A stretch of 64,000 nucleotides of DNA from Ancylostoma caninum (Eukaryota > Nematoda > Chromadorea > Rhabditida > Ancylostomatidae), in NCBI GenBank assembly GCA_037903475.1, contig JBAJFG010000002.1, forward strand, positions 4,623,001 through 4,687,000. Reading direction: 5' to 3'. The position numbers and the translations under genes were made by a program. Under the pieces are notes generated by a model. The model was given only the letters and a program-made list of their open reading frames with translations. It did not search any database and was not told where the DNA came from. Each line of letters opens with the position of its first letter. Within the stretch, counting starts at the first letter, position 1. Positions 36,480-46,897 of the stretch are shown here, one piece after another.

Positions 36480-37541
36480 CATCCATTAATCCCAGAATTT
36501 CTGTCTCAAATTTGCAATAAATACTAGCAAGTGCTTGCCACTTAAATTTGTAATCCCATGATGATCGGAGTGTTCTGGGGCGGAGAAGGCGCAGATATGG
36601 ACTTTTTATAATGCGGGTCTCTGTATTCGCAGGATTGCTGGGCGAGTTCGATGGAAATCGAGTACCATCGACGCCGTCGTGCAAGATCCTAATTTCTATG
36701 GTTTGAATATGAGATCTGCCAAGGGAGAGAAGTCATAACGGTCACGTTTATTTCGTGAAACCATGCTTCCCTTAAACGACCTATGTGTATGGCTGCATTG
36801 TTCTGCTGAAAAATAAGTGAGAATCCGTTACTTTGGTCCAGAAAAGGTAAGTAATGGGCGTAGATCACCTCCTTGTAGTCGGGTGACTTCATTCAAGCCA
36901 GAACGAAGGCGACGCCGAGCACGTGTTCGTGACTGAAGCCGCCCAACACTATGACTGTGCCAGCTCCGAAGTCCCTTTTGCGGGAGAGATACGGAAATCC
37001 TACCAGTAGTGGACGTCTTCATCTGTTCCGTTCAAACTGAACTTATTTACGTCATAGAATATCACCTGACCACTTTTCAAGTCTTTAGGTACCTGAGAAG
37101 AATTATGCGTACCTCTGACCTAACTGCTGCCCTGTTCACTCTGATAAACTGCAGCTGTACAAGTTTGTAAGACCACGTGAGCCTAGAACAAAGTCAAAGA
37201 CTACAGCGGACGATGTTGCTATTACATGTGCTCGTCATCTGCACCGTTATTTCAAAGATAGGAGACGATAATTGTCTCGACTTCCGTCGATAAATACCAC
37301 GGCCTTCAGGACCATCCGTTTTTTCCAAAGCTCTTCTAGCGGTAACTGCTCCTATGTACATCTTGCCAGTTCTCTTATTTTAACTCTAAGAGTATGGATT
37401 TTGCACGAGGTTGTCGATGGTGATCGAATTCCATCGAACTTCTCCGGCGATCTTGCGACTACAGAGGCTCGCTTAGCAAAAAGTCTTTATCTGCGTCTGT
37501 TTCGCGTCAGAACAATCCGATCCTCGTGGGATTGGAAAACT
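36480..37541. repeat. Diverged inverted duplication, arms about 150-200 bp
   Basis: The left arm (about 36480-36690, read on the minus strand) and the right arm (about 37390-37541, plus) are homologous. Both translate to related peptides, VDGTRFPSNSPSNPANTETR and VDGDRIPSNFSGDLATTEAR, followed by (I/L)-(I/A)-KS-YLRL and RSSWD. The arms flank about 700 bp of unrecognised DNA. They could be terminal inverted repeats of an old element or a duplicated, inverted exon. Confidence 0.5.
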
Positions 37542-38322
37542 GAAATGCTGGCAGGTCATCAATGTTCCTAGTTTTGCCGTTGTGACCGCTGCGCGAACAA
37601 ACCGCGTTTCCATTTCCACCGCTTCAGGTCTGTGCGAAAACTTTGTGAAGTTTTGGAGGGGTGCGTAAACTTTGACGCGCCGCAAACATGAATAATTTTT
37701 AAGAAGGCGAAAACATGCGTTGTATCGGTTCTGTGTAGGAGTGGGTGGAATTTTACGCACGCCTCCATCTCACAGCCGTTTTTGGCTTCCCTCCGTTTCA
37801 TGTTTCACATTTTTCAGAAATTGGTTCGGAAAGCGGAAAAAAGGGAGACCAAAGGGGAAGAGTCTAGTCATTAGTCCTCCTAAATAGTTGCAAAATCATT
37901 GCAAACAAGTTCCCTGTAAATAACGTCGAATTTCGACTTTCTCGAAAAATTGGCATAGTGGTTGCTAGTGGAAGCTGATTATACTCAGCTGTAGGCAGTA
38001 GCGGGAGGAGGGAAATATAATAGGTCGGCAAATTTTCGAAATTTCTTCACAATGCAAAAGAAGTCTTGTATTAGTTTATTTTTAACTGTTCATTTTACTG
38101 TTATTTTTAACGTAATTTCCATTAATTATTTATTATCATAATTATCATCTTACTTCTTCTTAATTGGCAGTTCATGTGTGTGTGCACGAGAACAAACCAT
38201 CAAAAAAGGGAAATACCTACACCATCGTGTTCAGCATATCGAGTTGTGTACGAAAATGTGGTAAATTTTGATTTTTACCCGGATTTAGAGGTGTTTTGGG
38301 CCACTTTTGTCATGTTCAGACA
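37542..38322 (+). repeat. Long inverted repeat, left arm (empty-site copy)
   Basis: The uninterrupted arm. At 38095-38110 (reverse complement) it reads GTTAAAAA-TAACAGTAAAAT with no insertion. It therefore shows what the right arm looked like before element B inserted between the A and the T. Confidence 0.9.
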
Positions 38323-39839
38323 TGTTAATGGCCGACTGTTGTTTCCATCACGGTCGGAATGAATGAGATAAGCCTATGATTACAGGACTGCATAAAAGGA
38401 AGGAGACGGGCAGAATACCTTCATAACGAAGGCGAGGAACGAGGCGGACGAGGAATGACGCGGATGAGGATTAGGCCACAGTGTATGTTAGAGGTGCGCC
38501 ATCGGTTGATAAGGATCTTTTTCTCATGAGCCTGTCTGGCCAACGGTCGCGATTCGTTAGGTTCTGAAAGGCCTAAAACTACTACACTTCTCGTCTATCT
38601 GCCTCAACCCCATCGGTGACCCTATCTGGAAGTCGCCTTGGTAGCGTTTGTACCATTTTTTCTATGATGGGGTCCTTACTCTTTGCCGATACGTAATCTA
38701 AAATTTCTTTAGTTGACATGACACCGCAATAAACATCAGAGTCTACCGTATGGTAGCGAAACTATTCACCAGACTCCTTTTTTACCGATAGAGTTCGTAG
38801 TGCTTTGTTGGACACGTTAGGTCAAAAAGACCGTTCGATCGATGCACGGACCACAAGATGTTATCGGGATTGTTCGATATTGAGTGTTCATAAATAAAAA
38901 TGAAAGCGATTTCGGAGGAGTAGCAGCTTCCTTTCGTTGAAAATTTTATGCACGACAGGCAAGTATAAGTGAAATCAGCAGGCAACCTATGATGGAGACT
39001 TAGATTACAAAAAAAAAGGAGATAAGTTAAAGAGAGCGTATGCAAACCAATCGCAGGCGGCAACCGACCGAAAGAAAAGATTTAAGAAAATTTAAAGAAA
39101 GTAGCAGCTCTTCTATAGTCACGATAGAGAAGAACGGCAGGTTTGGATGTTTCAAATGCTGTCAAAAACCAACCACATTGTGGTCTGACGTGCCCAGTGG
39201 AGGATCTGCCTTGATATTGGAAAAATTATCAGCGTTTAAAGGAATCAGGTTGAGCATATGTCCCCGTCTGGTCGGTTCCTTCACGAACTATGAAAATGAC
39301 AAAGCTTCAAAAGTAGCAAAGAATTTTTCGCTTACATTGTTTCTGGGGACCAATGGGTTTTGGAGTGAATACGACTGCTTATAACTGTTTATTGGGTACA
39401 GTTAATGTCCTCGTCAGTTCACACCACGAAGGGTTCCCTGAGTCGGACCACAGCCACTGACGACAGTAGAGCAAGGCGATCCCAGATCTGAGCATCCAGG
39501 TCCTTTTATGCGAAAGATATGGGCGGAATTGCCCTAGATGCTCATATCTGTAGCACAGGTACATGCTTCAAAGCAATAACCGCCAGGGGTATCTATACAA
39601 GTGCTATCATAAGTATGACCTGGCGGTTTACAGGTACCTGTAATAAGCAATGGTATCTGTCCATGACACAGAGTAGAACAACTCCAGGGCGAAAGTAGAC
39701 TAACTAAAGAAGGTTGATAGTTATTTGGAAGAATAAGTATCGACACTGGTCAATTTCAAGATTGAAATCCCCCATCAAATTTGCCTTGTACAGGCACGAA
39801 GAAGAAAGATTGAAAATAATATCCTGGCTTTCTCTACAC

Positions 39840-40235
39840 TGTTCGGCTCTTCCTTCATCGGTGAACTCGTATTCTTGTGTTTTCCTCGTGTGTTGGGTAC
39901 AAAGCGGACCGTCCTACGTTGGCAGACCCGTATCCTGCGTTCTCACCGTTATCGAGCCACAACGGGCCATCCTACATTGGTGGGACCCAAATCCTGGCGT
40001 TTCCAACACTACTGGGCCGAATCGGACGGTACCGTATTTCGACTTTTCCCACACTATTCATCGACGGCGGAATGTTCCTCTATCGGTGAACCCGTATTCT
40101 TGCGTTTGCCTGGCTGTCGGTTCAAATCGGACTCGCTTTCTTCAGCAGCTCCGTATCCTTGCCGGACCCGCATACTGGCCTTAACCACACTATTGGACCA
40201 CATCGGGCCCATCGGTGGAACCCAATGGTGGACGC
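39840..40235 (-). repeat. Decayed minisatellite units inside the long-arm element
   Basis: Several degenerate, roughly 60-bp-spaced units are readable on the plus strand as GGACCC-ATCCTGGCGTTTCC followed by CACTA-TGGGCCGAATCGG. They correspond to the minus-strand form of the 59-bp units of element B (GGACCCGACTCCAGGCG, TTTCCCCACTTTTGG). They point to an older, eroded relative of the same minisatellite. Confidence 0.5.
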
Positions 40236-40412
40236 AAGAAGGGGGACTCGATTCGCGGCGCTTTGTTTCGGACCCGTGCGCCATGTTACTTTTGAGCCAA
40301 GTAAACTTAGGAATATCACTGACATTCTCACGAAAGGCACGCGATTGACGGCGATTTTCTGCGAATTTGCATAGTCCTCAATCACTTGGGAGCTTATCAC
40401 GGTCGTGCAGGG

Positions 40413-40631
40413 TGTCTGAACATGACAAAAGTGGCCCAAAACACCTCTAAATCCGGGTAAAAATCAAAATTCACCACATTTTCGTACACAACTCGATACG
40501 CTGAACACGATGGTGTAGGTATTTCCCTTTTTTGATGGCTTGTTCTCGTGCACACACACATGAACTGCCAATTAAGAAGAAGTAAGATGATAATTATGAT
40601 AATAAATAATTAATGAAAATTACGTTAAAAA
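40413..40631 (-). repeat. Long inverted repeat, right arm, inner part
   Basis: Reverse complement of 38322 to about 38104. It ends with GTTAAAAA at 40631, the base before the Helitron-like insertion. Confidence 0.9.
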
Positions 40632-40749
40632 TCATGACTTATAATAACGGGCTTAGTCTGTCTGTCACGTGTGTGTGTCAGTGTGTGTGAAACGAAATTC
40701 GAGGGCGTGGCCTAGAGTGAAGAAAATGTTCTACACCGAATCCACTGTT

Positions 40750-41460
40750 GCTGTAGGAGTGCGCCGGCGTCCAAAAGTGGGGAAACGCCTGGAGTCGGGT
40801 CCAACGGTGTGATAAGGGTGCGCCGGCGTCGAAAAGTGGGGAAACGCCTGGAGTCGGGTCCAACGGTGTGCTAAGGGTGCGCCGGCGTCCAAAAGTGGGG
40901 AAACGCCTGGAGACGGGTCCACTGCTGTGATAAGGGTGCGCCGGCGTCGAAAAGTGGGGAAACGCCTGGAGTTGGGTCCAACGATGCGATAAGGGTGCGC
41001 CGGCGTCGAAAAGTGGGGAAACGCCTGGAGTCGGGTCCAACGGTGTGATAAGGGTGCGCCGGCGTCCAAAAGTGGGGAAACGCCTGGAGTCGGGTCCAAC
41101 GGTGTGATAAGGGTGCGCCGGCGTCGAAAAGTGGGGAAACGCCTGGAGTCGGGTCCAACGGTGTGATAAGGGTGCGCCGGCGTCGAAAAGTGGGGAAACG
41201 CCTGGAGTCGGGTCCAACGGTGTGATAAGGGTGCGCCGGCGTCCAAAAGTGGGGAAACGCCTGGAGTCGGGTCCAACGATGCGATAAGGGTGCGCCGGCG
41301 TCGAAAAGTGGGGAAACGCCTGGGGTCGGGTCCAACGGTGTGATAAGGGTGCGCCGGCGTCGAAAAGTGGGGAAACGCCTGGAGTCGGGTCCAACGGTGT
41401 GATAAGGGTGCGCCAGCGTCCAAAAGTGGGGAAACGCCTGGAGTCGGGTCCAACGGTGTG
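40750..41460. repeat. Minisatellite B1, 59-bp unit, about 12 copies
   Basis: Period 59 bp (for example GGTGTGATAAG recurs at 41042 and 41101). The unit is GGTGTGATAAGGGTGCGCC, GGCGTCGAAAAGTGGGG and AAACGCCTGGAGTCGGGTCCAAC. It differs from the neighbouring 50-bp unit mainly by the extra AACGCCTGGAGT segment. Some units carry GTCCAAAA in place of GTCGAAAA. Confidence 0.95.
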
Positions 41461-43525
41461 ATAAGGGTGCGTCGGCGCCCAAAGTGGGGGGAGACGGGTC
41501 CACTGCTGTGATAAGAGTACACCGGCGCCCAAAGTGGGGGGAGACGGGTCCACTGCTGTGATAAGGGTGCGCCGACGCCCAAAGTGGAGGGAGACAGGTC
41601 CACTGCTGTGATAAGGGTGCGACAGCGCCCAAAGTGGGGGGAGACGGGTCCACTGCTGTGATAAGGGTGCGCCGGCGCCCAAAGTGGAGGGAGACGGGTC
41701 CACTGCTGTGATAAGGGTGCACCGGCGCCCAAAGTGGGGGGAGACGGGTCCACTGCTGTGATAAGAGTACACCGGCGCCCAAAGTGGGGGGAGACAGGTC
41801 CACTGCTGTGATAAGGGTGCGACAGCGCCCAAAGTGGGGGGAGACGGGTCCACTGCTGTGATAAGGGTGCGATGGCGCCCAAAGTGGGGGAAGACGGGTC
41901 CACTGCTGTGATGAGGGTGCGTCGGCACCCAAAGTGGAGGGAGACGGGTCCACTGCTGTGATAAGAGTACACCGGCGCCCAAAGTGGGGGGAGACGGGTC
42001 CACTGCTGTGATAAGAGTACACCGGCGCCCAAAGTGGGGGGAGACGGGTCCACTGCTGTGATAAGGGTGCGATAGCGCCCAAAGTGGGGGGAGACGGGTC
42101 CACTGCGCCGGCGCCCAAAGTGGGGGGAGAGTCCACTGCTGTGATAAGGGTGCGACGGCGCCCAAAGTGGGGGGAGACGGGTCCACCACTGTGATAAGGG
42201 TGCGCCGGCGCCCAAAGTGGGGGGAGACGGGTCCACTGCTGTGATAAGGGTGCGCCGACGCCCAAAGTGGAGGGAGACGGGTCCACTGCTGTGATAAGGG
42301 TGCGACAGCGCCCAAAGTGGGGGGAGACGGGTCCACTGCGCCGGCGCCCAAAGTGGGGGGAGACGGGTCCACTGCTGTGATAAGAGTACACCGGCGCCCA
42401 AAGTGGGGGAGACGGGTCCACTGCTGTGATAAGGGTGCGCCGACGCCCAAAGTGGAGGGAGACAGGTCCACTGCTGTGATAAGGGTGCGACAGCGCCCAA
42501 AGTGGGGGGAGACGGGTCCACTGCTGTGATAAGGGTGCGCCGGCGCCCAAAGTGGAGGGAGACGGGTCCACTGCTGTGATAAGGGTGCACCGGCGCCCAA
42601 AGTGGGGGGAGACGGGTCCACTGCTGTGATAAGAGTACACCGGCGCCCAAAGTGGGGGGAGACAGGTCCACTGCTGTGATAAGGGTGCGACAGCGCCCAA
42701 AGTGGGGGGAGACGGGTCCACTGCTGTGATAAGGGTGCGATGGCGCCCAAAGTGGGGGAAGACGGGTCCACTGCTGTGATGAGGGTGCGTCGGCACCCAA
42801 AGTGGAGGGAGACGGGTCCACTGCTGTGATAAGAGTACACCGGCGCCCAAAGTGGGGGGAGACGGGTCCACTGCTGTGATAAGAGTACACCGGCGCCCAA
42901 AGTGGGGGGAGACGGGTCCACTGCTGTGATAAGGGTGCGACAGCGCCCAAAGTGGGGGGAGACGGGTCCACTGCGCCGGCGCCCAAAGTGGGGGGAGAGT
43001 CCACTGCTGTGATAAGGGTGCGACGGCGCCCAAAGTGGGGGGAGACGGGTCCACCACTGTGATAAGGGTGCGCCGGCGCCCAAAGTGGGGGGAGACGGGT
43101 CCACTGCTGTGATAAGGGTGCGCCGACGCCCAAAGTGGAGGGAGACGGGTCCACTGCTGTGATAAGGGTGCGACAGCGCCCAAAGTGGGGGGAGACGGGT
43201 CCACTGCGCCGGCGCCCAAAGTGGGGGGAGAGTCCACTGCTGTGATAAGGGTGCGACGGCGCCCAAAGTGGGGGGAGACGGGTCCACTGCTGTGATAAGG
43301 GTGCGTCGACGCCCAAAGTGGGGGGAGACGGGTCCACTGCTGTGATAAGGGTGCGACGGCGCCCAGAGTGGGGGGAGACGGGTCCACTGCTGTGATAAGG
43401 GTGCGTCGGCGCCCAAAGTGGGGGGAGACGGGTCCACTACTTTGATAAGGGTACACCCGCGCCCAAAGTGGGGGGAGACGGGTCCACTGCTGTGATAAGG
43501 GTGCGCCGGCGCCCAAAGTGGGGGA
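41461..43525. repeat. Minisatellite B2, 50-bp unit, about 41 copies with an 868-bp higher-order repeat
   Basis: Period 50 bp, unit GTGATAAGGGTGCGCCGGCG, CCCAAAGTGGGGGGAGACGG, GTCCACTGCT. Variant units (GAGTACACCGG, GTGCGACAGCG, GTGCGTCGGCACC, truncated CACTGCGCCGG) recur in the same order 868 bp apart. Matched pairs are 41581/42449, 41919/42787, 42101/42969 and 42334/43202. The block of about 17-18 units was therefore duplicated as a whole after the array had diversified. The core GGCGCCGGCGCC is self-complementary. Confidence 0.95.
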
Positions 43526-44074
43526 GCGCCTGAAAATATAGCTACCGATGCAGGTGGGGTGCGCCGGTGTCCACCACTCAGGGAAATGTCATGAGTTAGG
43601 TCCCTGTTTGTTAAATCGATTCGATGGCGTCTAACATCAATCGTAAGAAAACTAGATGTCAGACCACTGCGCGGATTAGTATGCAATCCGTGTGAATCCT
43701 TCCTCCTTACGTCCTCTCCCGCGTTCTTCTCTTCTCATTTGTTTATGAACACACCGCACCCTCCACTTTTATATGTTCTAACAGACTCTTATCACTTGAC
43801 CAGTTATAACAAACAAAGAATGATAGACCATTTTCTGCGGTCAATCCAGGTTGAACTGGTTATATATAGTTACAAAAAGCTATTTCTGTTGAGCAAATGA
43901 TAAAATTGCTTCGAGAAGGTTGATCCTCTTTGATAAGTGCATTTTTACATGAGAAAAAGCAATGGAAAGGGTGTGGGACACATTATAGCAAAAACGTGGA
44001 ATAGCTGTGACTTTATTTGAATGATGAAGAGATGAATCCATGCGAGCGAAGCGAGCATTAGGAAAAGTCTGGAA

Positions 44075-44092
44075 GTCCGGCGTCAGCCGGAC
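44075..44092 (+). other. Helitron-type 3' hairpin of element B
   Basis: GTCCGGC (44075-44081), loop GTCA, GCCGGAC (44086-44092). An outer imperfect extension pairs GTCTGG with CCAGAC. The terminus CTGG follows at 44100-44103. Confidence 0.85.
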
Positions 44093-44103
44093 GGCCAGAC
44101 TGG

Positions 44104-44583
44104 TAACAGTAAAATAAACAGTTAAAAATTAACTAGTACAAGACTTCTTTTGCATTGTGAAGAAATTTCGAAAATTTGCCGACCTATTTCCCTCCTCCCG
44201 CTGCGTCCGCTACTGCCTACAGCTGAGTATAATCAGCTTCCACTAGCAACCACTATGCCAATTTTTCGAGAAAGTCGAAATTCGACGTTATTTACAGTGA
44301 ACTTGTTTGCAATGATTTTGCAACTATTTAGGAGGTAAGCCAAAAACGGCTGTGAGATGGAGGCGTGCGTAAAATTCCACCCACCCCTACACAGAACCGA
44401 TACATCGCATGTTTTCGCCGTCTTAAAAGTTATTCATGTTTGCGGCGCGTCAAAGTTTACGCGCCTCTCCAAAACTTCACAAAGTTTTCGCACAGACCTA
44501 AAGCGGTAGAAATGGAAACGCGGTTTGTTCGCGCAGCGGTCGCAACGGCAAAACTAGGAACATTGCTGACCTGCCAGCATTTC
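44104..44583 (-). repeat. Long inverted repeat, right arm, outer part
   Basis: Reverse complement of about 38103 back to 37542 (the block of about 82 bp found only in the left arm is absent here). It ends CTGCCAGCATTTC. Beyond 44583 the two sides no longer match. Confidence 0.9.
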
Positions 44584-44767
44584 TCTTCTACCTTCCTCCT
44601 TTGCCCTGTGCATCGGCGCGTGAACTTTGACGCGCCTCAAGCATGAATAATTTTTCAGTTGGTCAACGTAATACAATCGCGCAGTGCACCCACCTTAGCA
44701 TCGCAAACTGGCGTGTTATGCTAAAATATTGTTAAAGTAATTCATACAAAACGCATATTCCATACAG

Positions 44768-45007
44768 ATTGTGTCAATGTCAACCCAGATTGCATGAGGT
44801 TTGCTCAGGGAATGTATGAGGTGCAGGGATCGTCGAGGGGACTGCCAAACTTGCAGACTGAATGGTGCGCAACAGCCATGCGTCAGCCTCTCTTCATTGA
44901 CTATCATCCGGAAAAGGTCGCGTGCCGTGCCTCAAGCACGACGGCATGTATCTGCAAGTATACGGCATTCTTAAAGGAGTCACTACTGGTACATTCACGG
45001 ACTGGTG
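44768..45007 (+). CDS. Candidate cysteine-rich exon of an unknown secreted or surface protein
   Basis: A CCATACAG acceptor (ending 44767) and a strong donor GGTG/GTGAGT (45008) bound a 240-nt open segment. It includes CVNVNPDCMRFAQGMYEVQG, EWCATAMRQPLFIDY and ACRASSTTACICKY. The closely spaced cysteines and the final C-x-C-K-Y suggest a disulfide-bonded extracellular domain, loosely like the end of a C-type lectin fold, but I do not assign a family. No flanking exons could be joined in phase. Confidence 0.35.
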
Positions 45008-45733
45008 GTGAGTGGTGCGATTGTGCACTATCAAGCATGCTTGATATTGATTGAAAGTGGCTGCGTATCAGTCCATGATCCTTCCACCAATACCGAATGC
45101 CAGTTGAATGAACTGTAGTATTGGTTGCTTCTATTGCCCATAACTTCCGATTTCAAAGAAGCATGTTCTTTGAATCAACTGCAGTGAGGGATTATCGACG
45201 CAGGTTAACTTGTTATATCACTACTTCTCAGGCTAATAGATCTGGTGTAACGCAAACATTCTTCGTAAGCTCCAGAGCAAGTAAGTGGTGGTCCTCGAGA
45301 GCATTCACCTAGTTCAAATTTTATGTCGTGAATTTTTTTCATCCAGATTGCAAGCATTTGTCGTGTTTGTTATTCACTTTGTGTAGAACTTAGCTATCTT
45401 CTTGATAGGGAGACAAGGTGAGCCATCTAAGAGTACCCCCAGACTTCGCTAGTTCAAAATGAATGAAAATGAAACGGCGATATAAGAGATAAGGATCGTG
45501 GAAATGATACGTACCTATTGCCACGTTACATCGCCATGGATCGCTGCCAAACGGAGCTCATCGCCCGTACTCTCGGAGATGTGCCCAAAATCAACTGGCG
45601 ATGTGAATGATAGCGATAGCGGATGCCTATCGATCGCCACGCCCTATCTATTATCATTCTTTTGACGTCTGGGTTTTGACGTCTGGTCACGATTGGTGGC
45701 GAAGTCTGGGGATACTCTAATCAAATGTGACTA
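45008..45733. other. No gene recognised
   Basis: Unremarkable sequence between the candidate exon and the Penelope-like remains. TTTTGACGTCTGG occurs twice in near-tandem at 45660-45685. Confidence 0.35.
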
Positions 45734-46044
45734 TTATGCTTTTTTGTAGCAGACTATCGGTAGGAAAAAGTTCCTTGCGAAGCACAGGTGCATTCGTTTC
45801 TTTGTCTCTATTTTTGGGTTTTGTTTATAGTGGGTTCGACTTGATGTATTATATTTGTTGATTAGATTCCATGTTCGACGTTCAATGAATCTTGGCATGG
45901 TCGATAGTTTCTCGTTTCTTTCCTCTGAGCCGTAACCAAGACTGATACAGCAGTTCATTCGGCCAACATTTCGGCTTACTCGCCTTCGTCAGAGCCTGGA
46001 AAGTAAAGAACAAATGTAATCTACCCCCACAAACGTCTCATCGT

Positions 46045-46458
46045 CTACAGAAGATTCCAACATTTGCTAAACAAAGGGCAACCGACTGGAGTGAAACTAT
46101 GTTGCCATTCGCTCACCTTGTACGCTGCCAAGCAGGTTTTTGGGTCACTGTCAGGTACATAGACACGCGTTAACATTAGTGGTGGGTGGGAGATCACCAA
46201 CCTAGCTGCTGGATAGGTTAGAACCTGCATGAACCGAGGAACGAAGAATTGCGCGAGTTCATTGGTTATGGCGATGCACTCATCTTTCCTGTTTTTTTTT
46301 TTGGCGATTTTGCTGAAATCCAAAATGTCTCCAGTGTTTTGCGCGCTGATATCTCCACCTCTTGTGCAAGGATGGGGACGTCTGCTGATCGTCATGACAT
46401 TGCCTCCGGTGAGTGCCAAGTGAAGTTGAAAGTATTTATTTTTGTAAGCCATCCAGAT
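46045..46458 (-). pseudogene. PLE GIY-YIG endonuclease, C-terminal part
   Basis: This continues the endonuclease reading frame from the other side of the RTE insertion. MAYKNKYFQLHLALTGG leads to DECIAITNELAQF, like the conserved end of PLE proteins. The 14-bp target duplication encodes the shared IWMAY, so removing the RTE restores a continuous reading frame across the junction. Confidence 0.7.
46445..46458. repeat. Target-site duplication, left side of RTE copy 2
   Basis: TAAGCCATCCAGAT, repeated exactly at 49901-49914. Confidence 0.93.
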
Positions 46459-46540
46459 CCACAGATCTCCCTCCTACGAGGGATCCCAGCCGATTTGCTG
46501 CAAGGCTACGTGGCGCGACCCCGGGTGGCGGATAGGGGAT
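46459..46540 (+). ncRNA. HDV-like ribozyme candidate at the RTE 5' end (copy 2)
   Basis: Same 82-nt plan as copy 1: P1 CCAC (1-4) with GTGG (52-55), P2 ATCCC (25-29) with GGGAT (78-82), P3 AGCC with GGCT, a P4 hairpin, then GGCGGATA with the candidate catalytic C. Copies differ at position 81 (A-U pair here, G-U in copy 1), in the J1/2 loop and in L3, all compatible with the fold. Position 5 (A here, G in copy 1) weakens P1 by one pair. The ribozyme would cut at 46458/46459, the exact start of the element. Confidence 0.5.
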
Positions 46541-46897
46541 TTACCGCGGACCAAAAGCAGCCATGCACTTGCCCTGCGACGCGGGTAGATCTAGGGGATG
46601 GACTCCTTAGTTCGACAGTGCTGGATTCGATTCATACGGCCGGCATCTGGGTGTGAACATGAACTCACGCGCGTGGGTGTGTGCAAATGCTTTGTGTGGG
46701 CTGTATCCTGCAGTTCGGATTTGGCCAAAAGCTCGCATTCTAACGACTGGGAATCGCATGAAAGGCGAGTAGGGGCCGCCTCTAACAAATAAGTCCCTTG
46801 TGCACGGAGGGAATCCTTCTCCTCGTCATTCGAATGCCGGCGACAGGCGGCAGTGACAGGCCGGCTGACGAACACCCCACGTCACATCTAATGGATC

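Larger units (their letters stand above)
40632..44103 (+). mobile_element. Helitron-like non-autonomous element B carrying minisatellites
   Basis: The ends are set by comparison with the empty copy in the left inverted arm. The insert is 3472 bp, begins TCATGACTTATAA and ends CCAGACTGG. It lies exactly between A (40631) and T (44104) with no target-site duplication. A hairpin GTCCGGC-GTCA-GCCGGAC (44075-44092) stops 11 nt before the 3' end, which reads CTGG, a match to the Helitron CTRR terminus. These are the recognised structural marks of a Helitron: 5' TC, 3' hairpin plus CTRR, A/T target, no duplication. It encodes no Rep/helicase. About 80 percent of it is minisatellite. Confidence 0.82.
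37542..44583. mobile_element. Element with long terminal inverted repeats (interrupted)
   Basis: The left arm 37542-38322 matches, in reverse complement, the right arm made of 40413-40631 plus 44104-44583. The right arm is split by Helitron-like element B. Arms start GAAATGCTGGCAGGTCA. The left arm is 781 bp; the right, without B, is 699 bp, mostly because of one block of about 82 bp present only on the left (after GCCGTTTTTGGCTT). The inner segment 38323-40412 has no recognisable transposase. Such arms suit a foldback or MULE-like element, but no target-site duplication was found, so a simple inverted duplication remains possible. Confidence 0.6.

Noticed and set aside
38497..38550. CCTGTCTGGCC and a GGTGCGCCATCGG stretch resembling an inverted Helitron end
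   Set aside because: The match is about 10 bases without the hairpin loop; too weak to call a third element.
40678..43686. Three overlapping ORFs of 868-1002 codons on the minus strand
   Set aside because: Same artefact in minisatellite B; all three frames are open, which real genes do not show.
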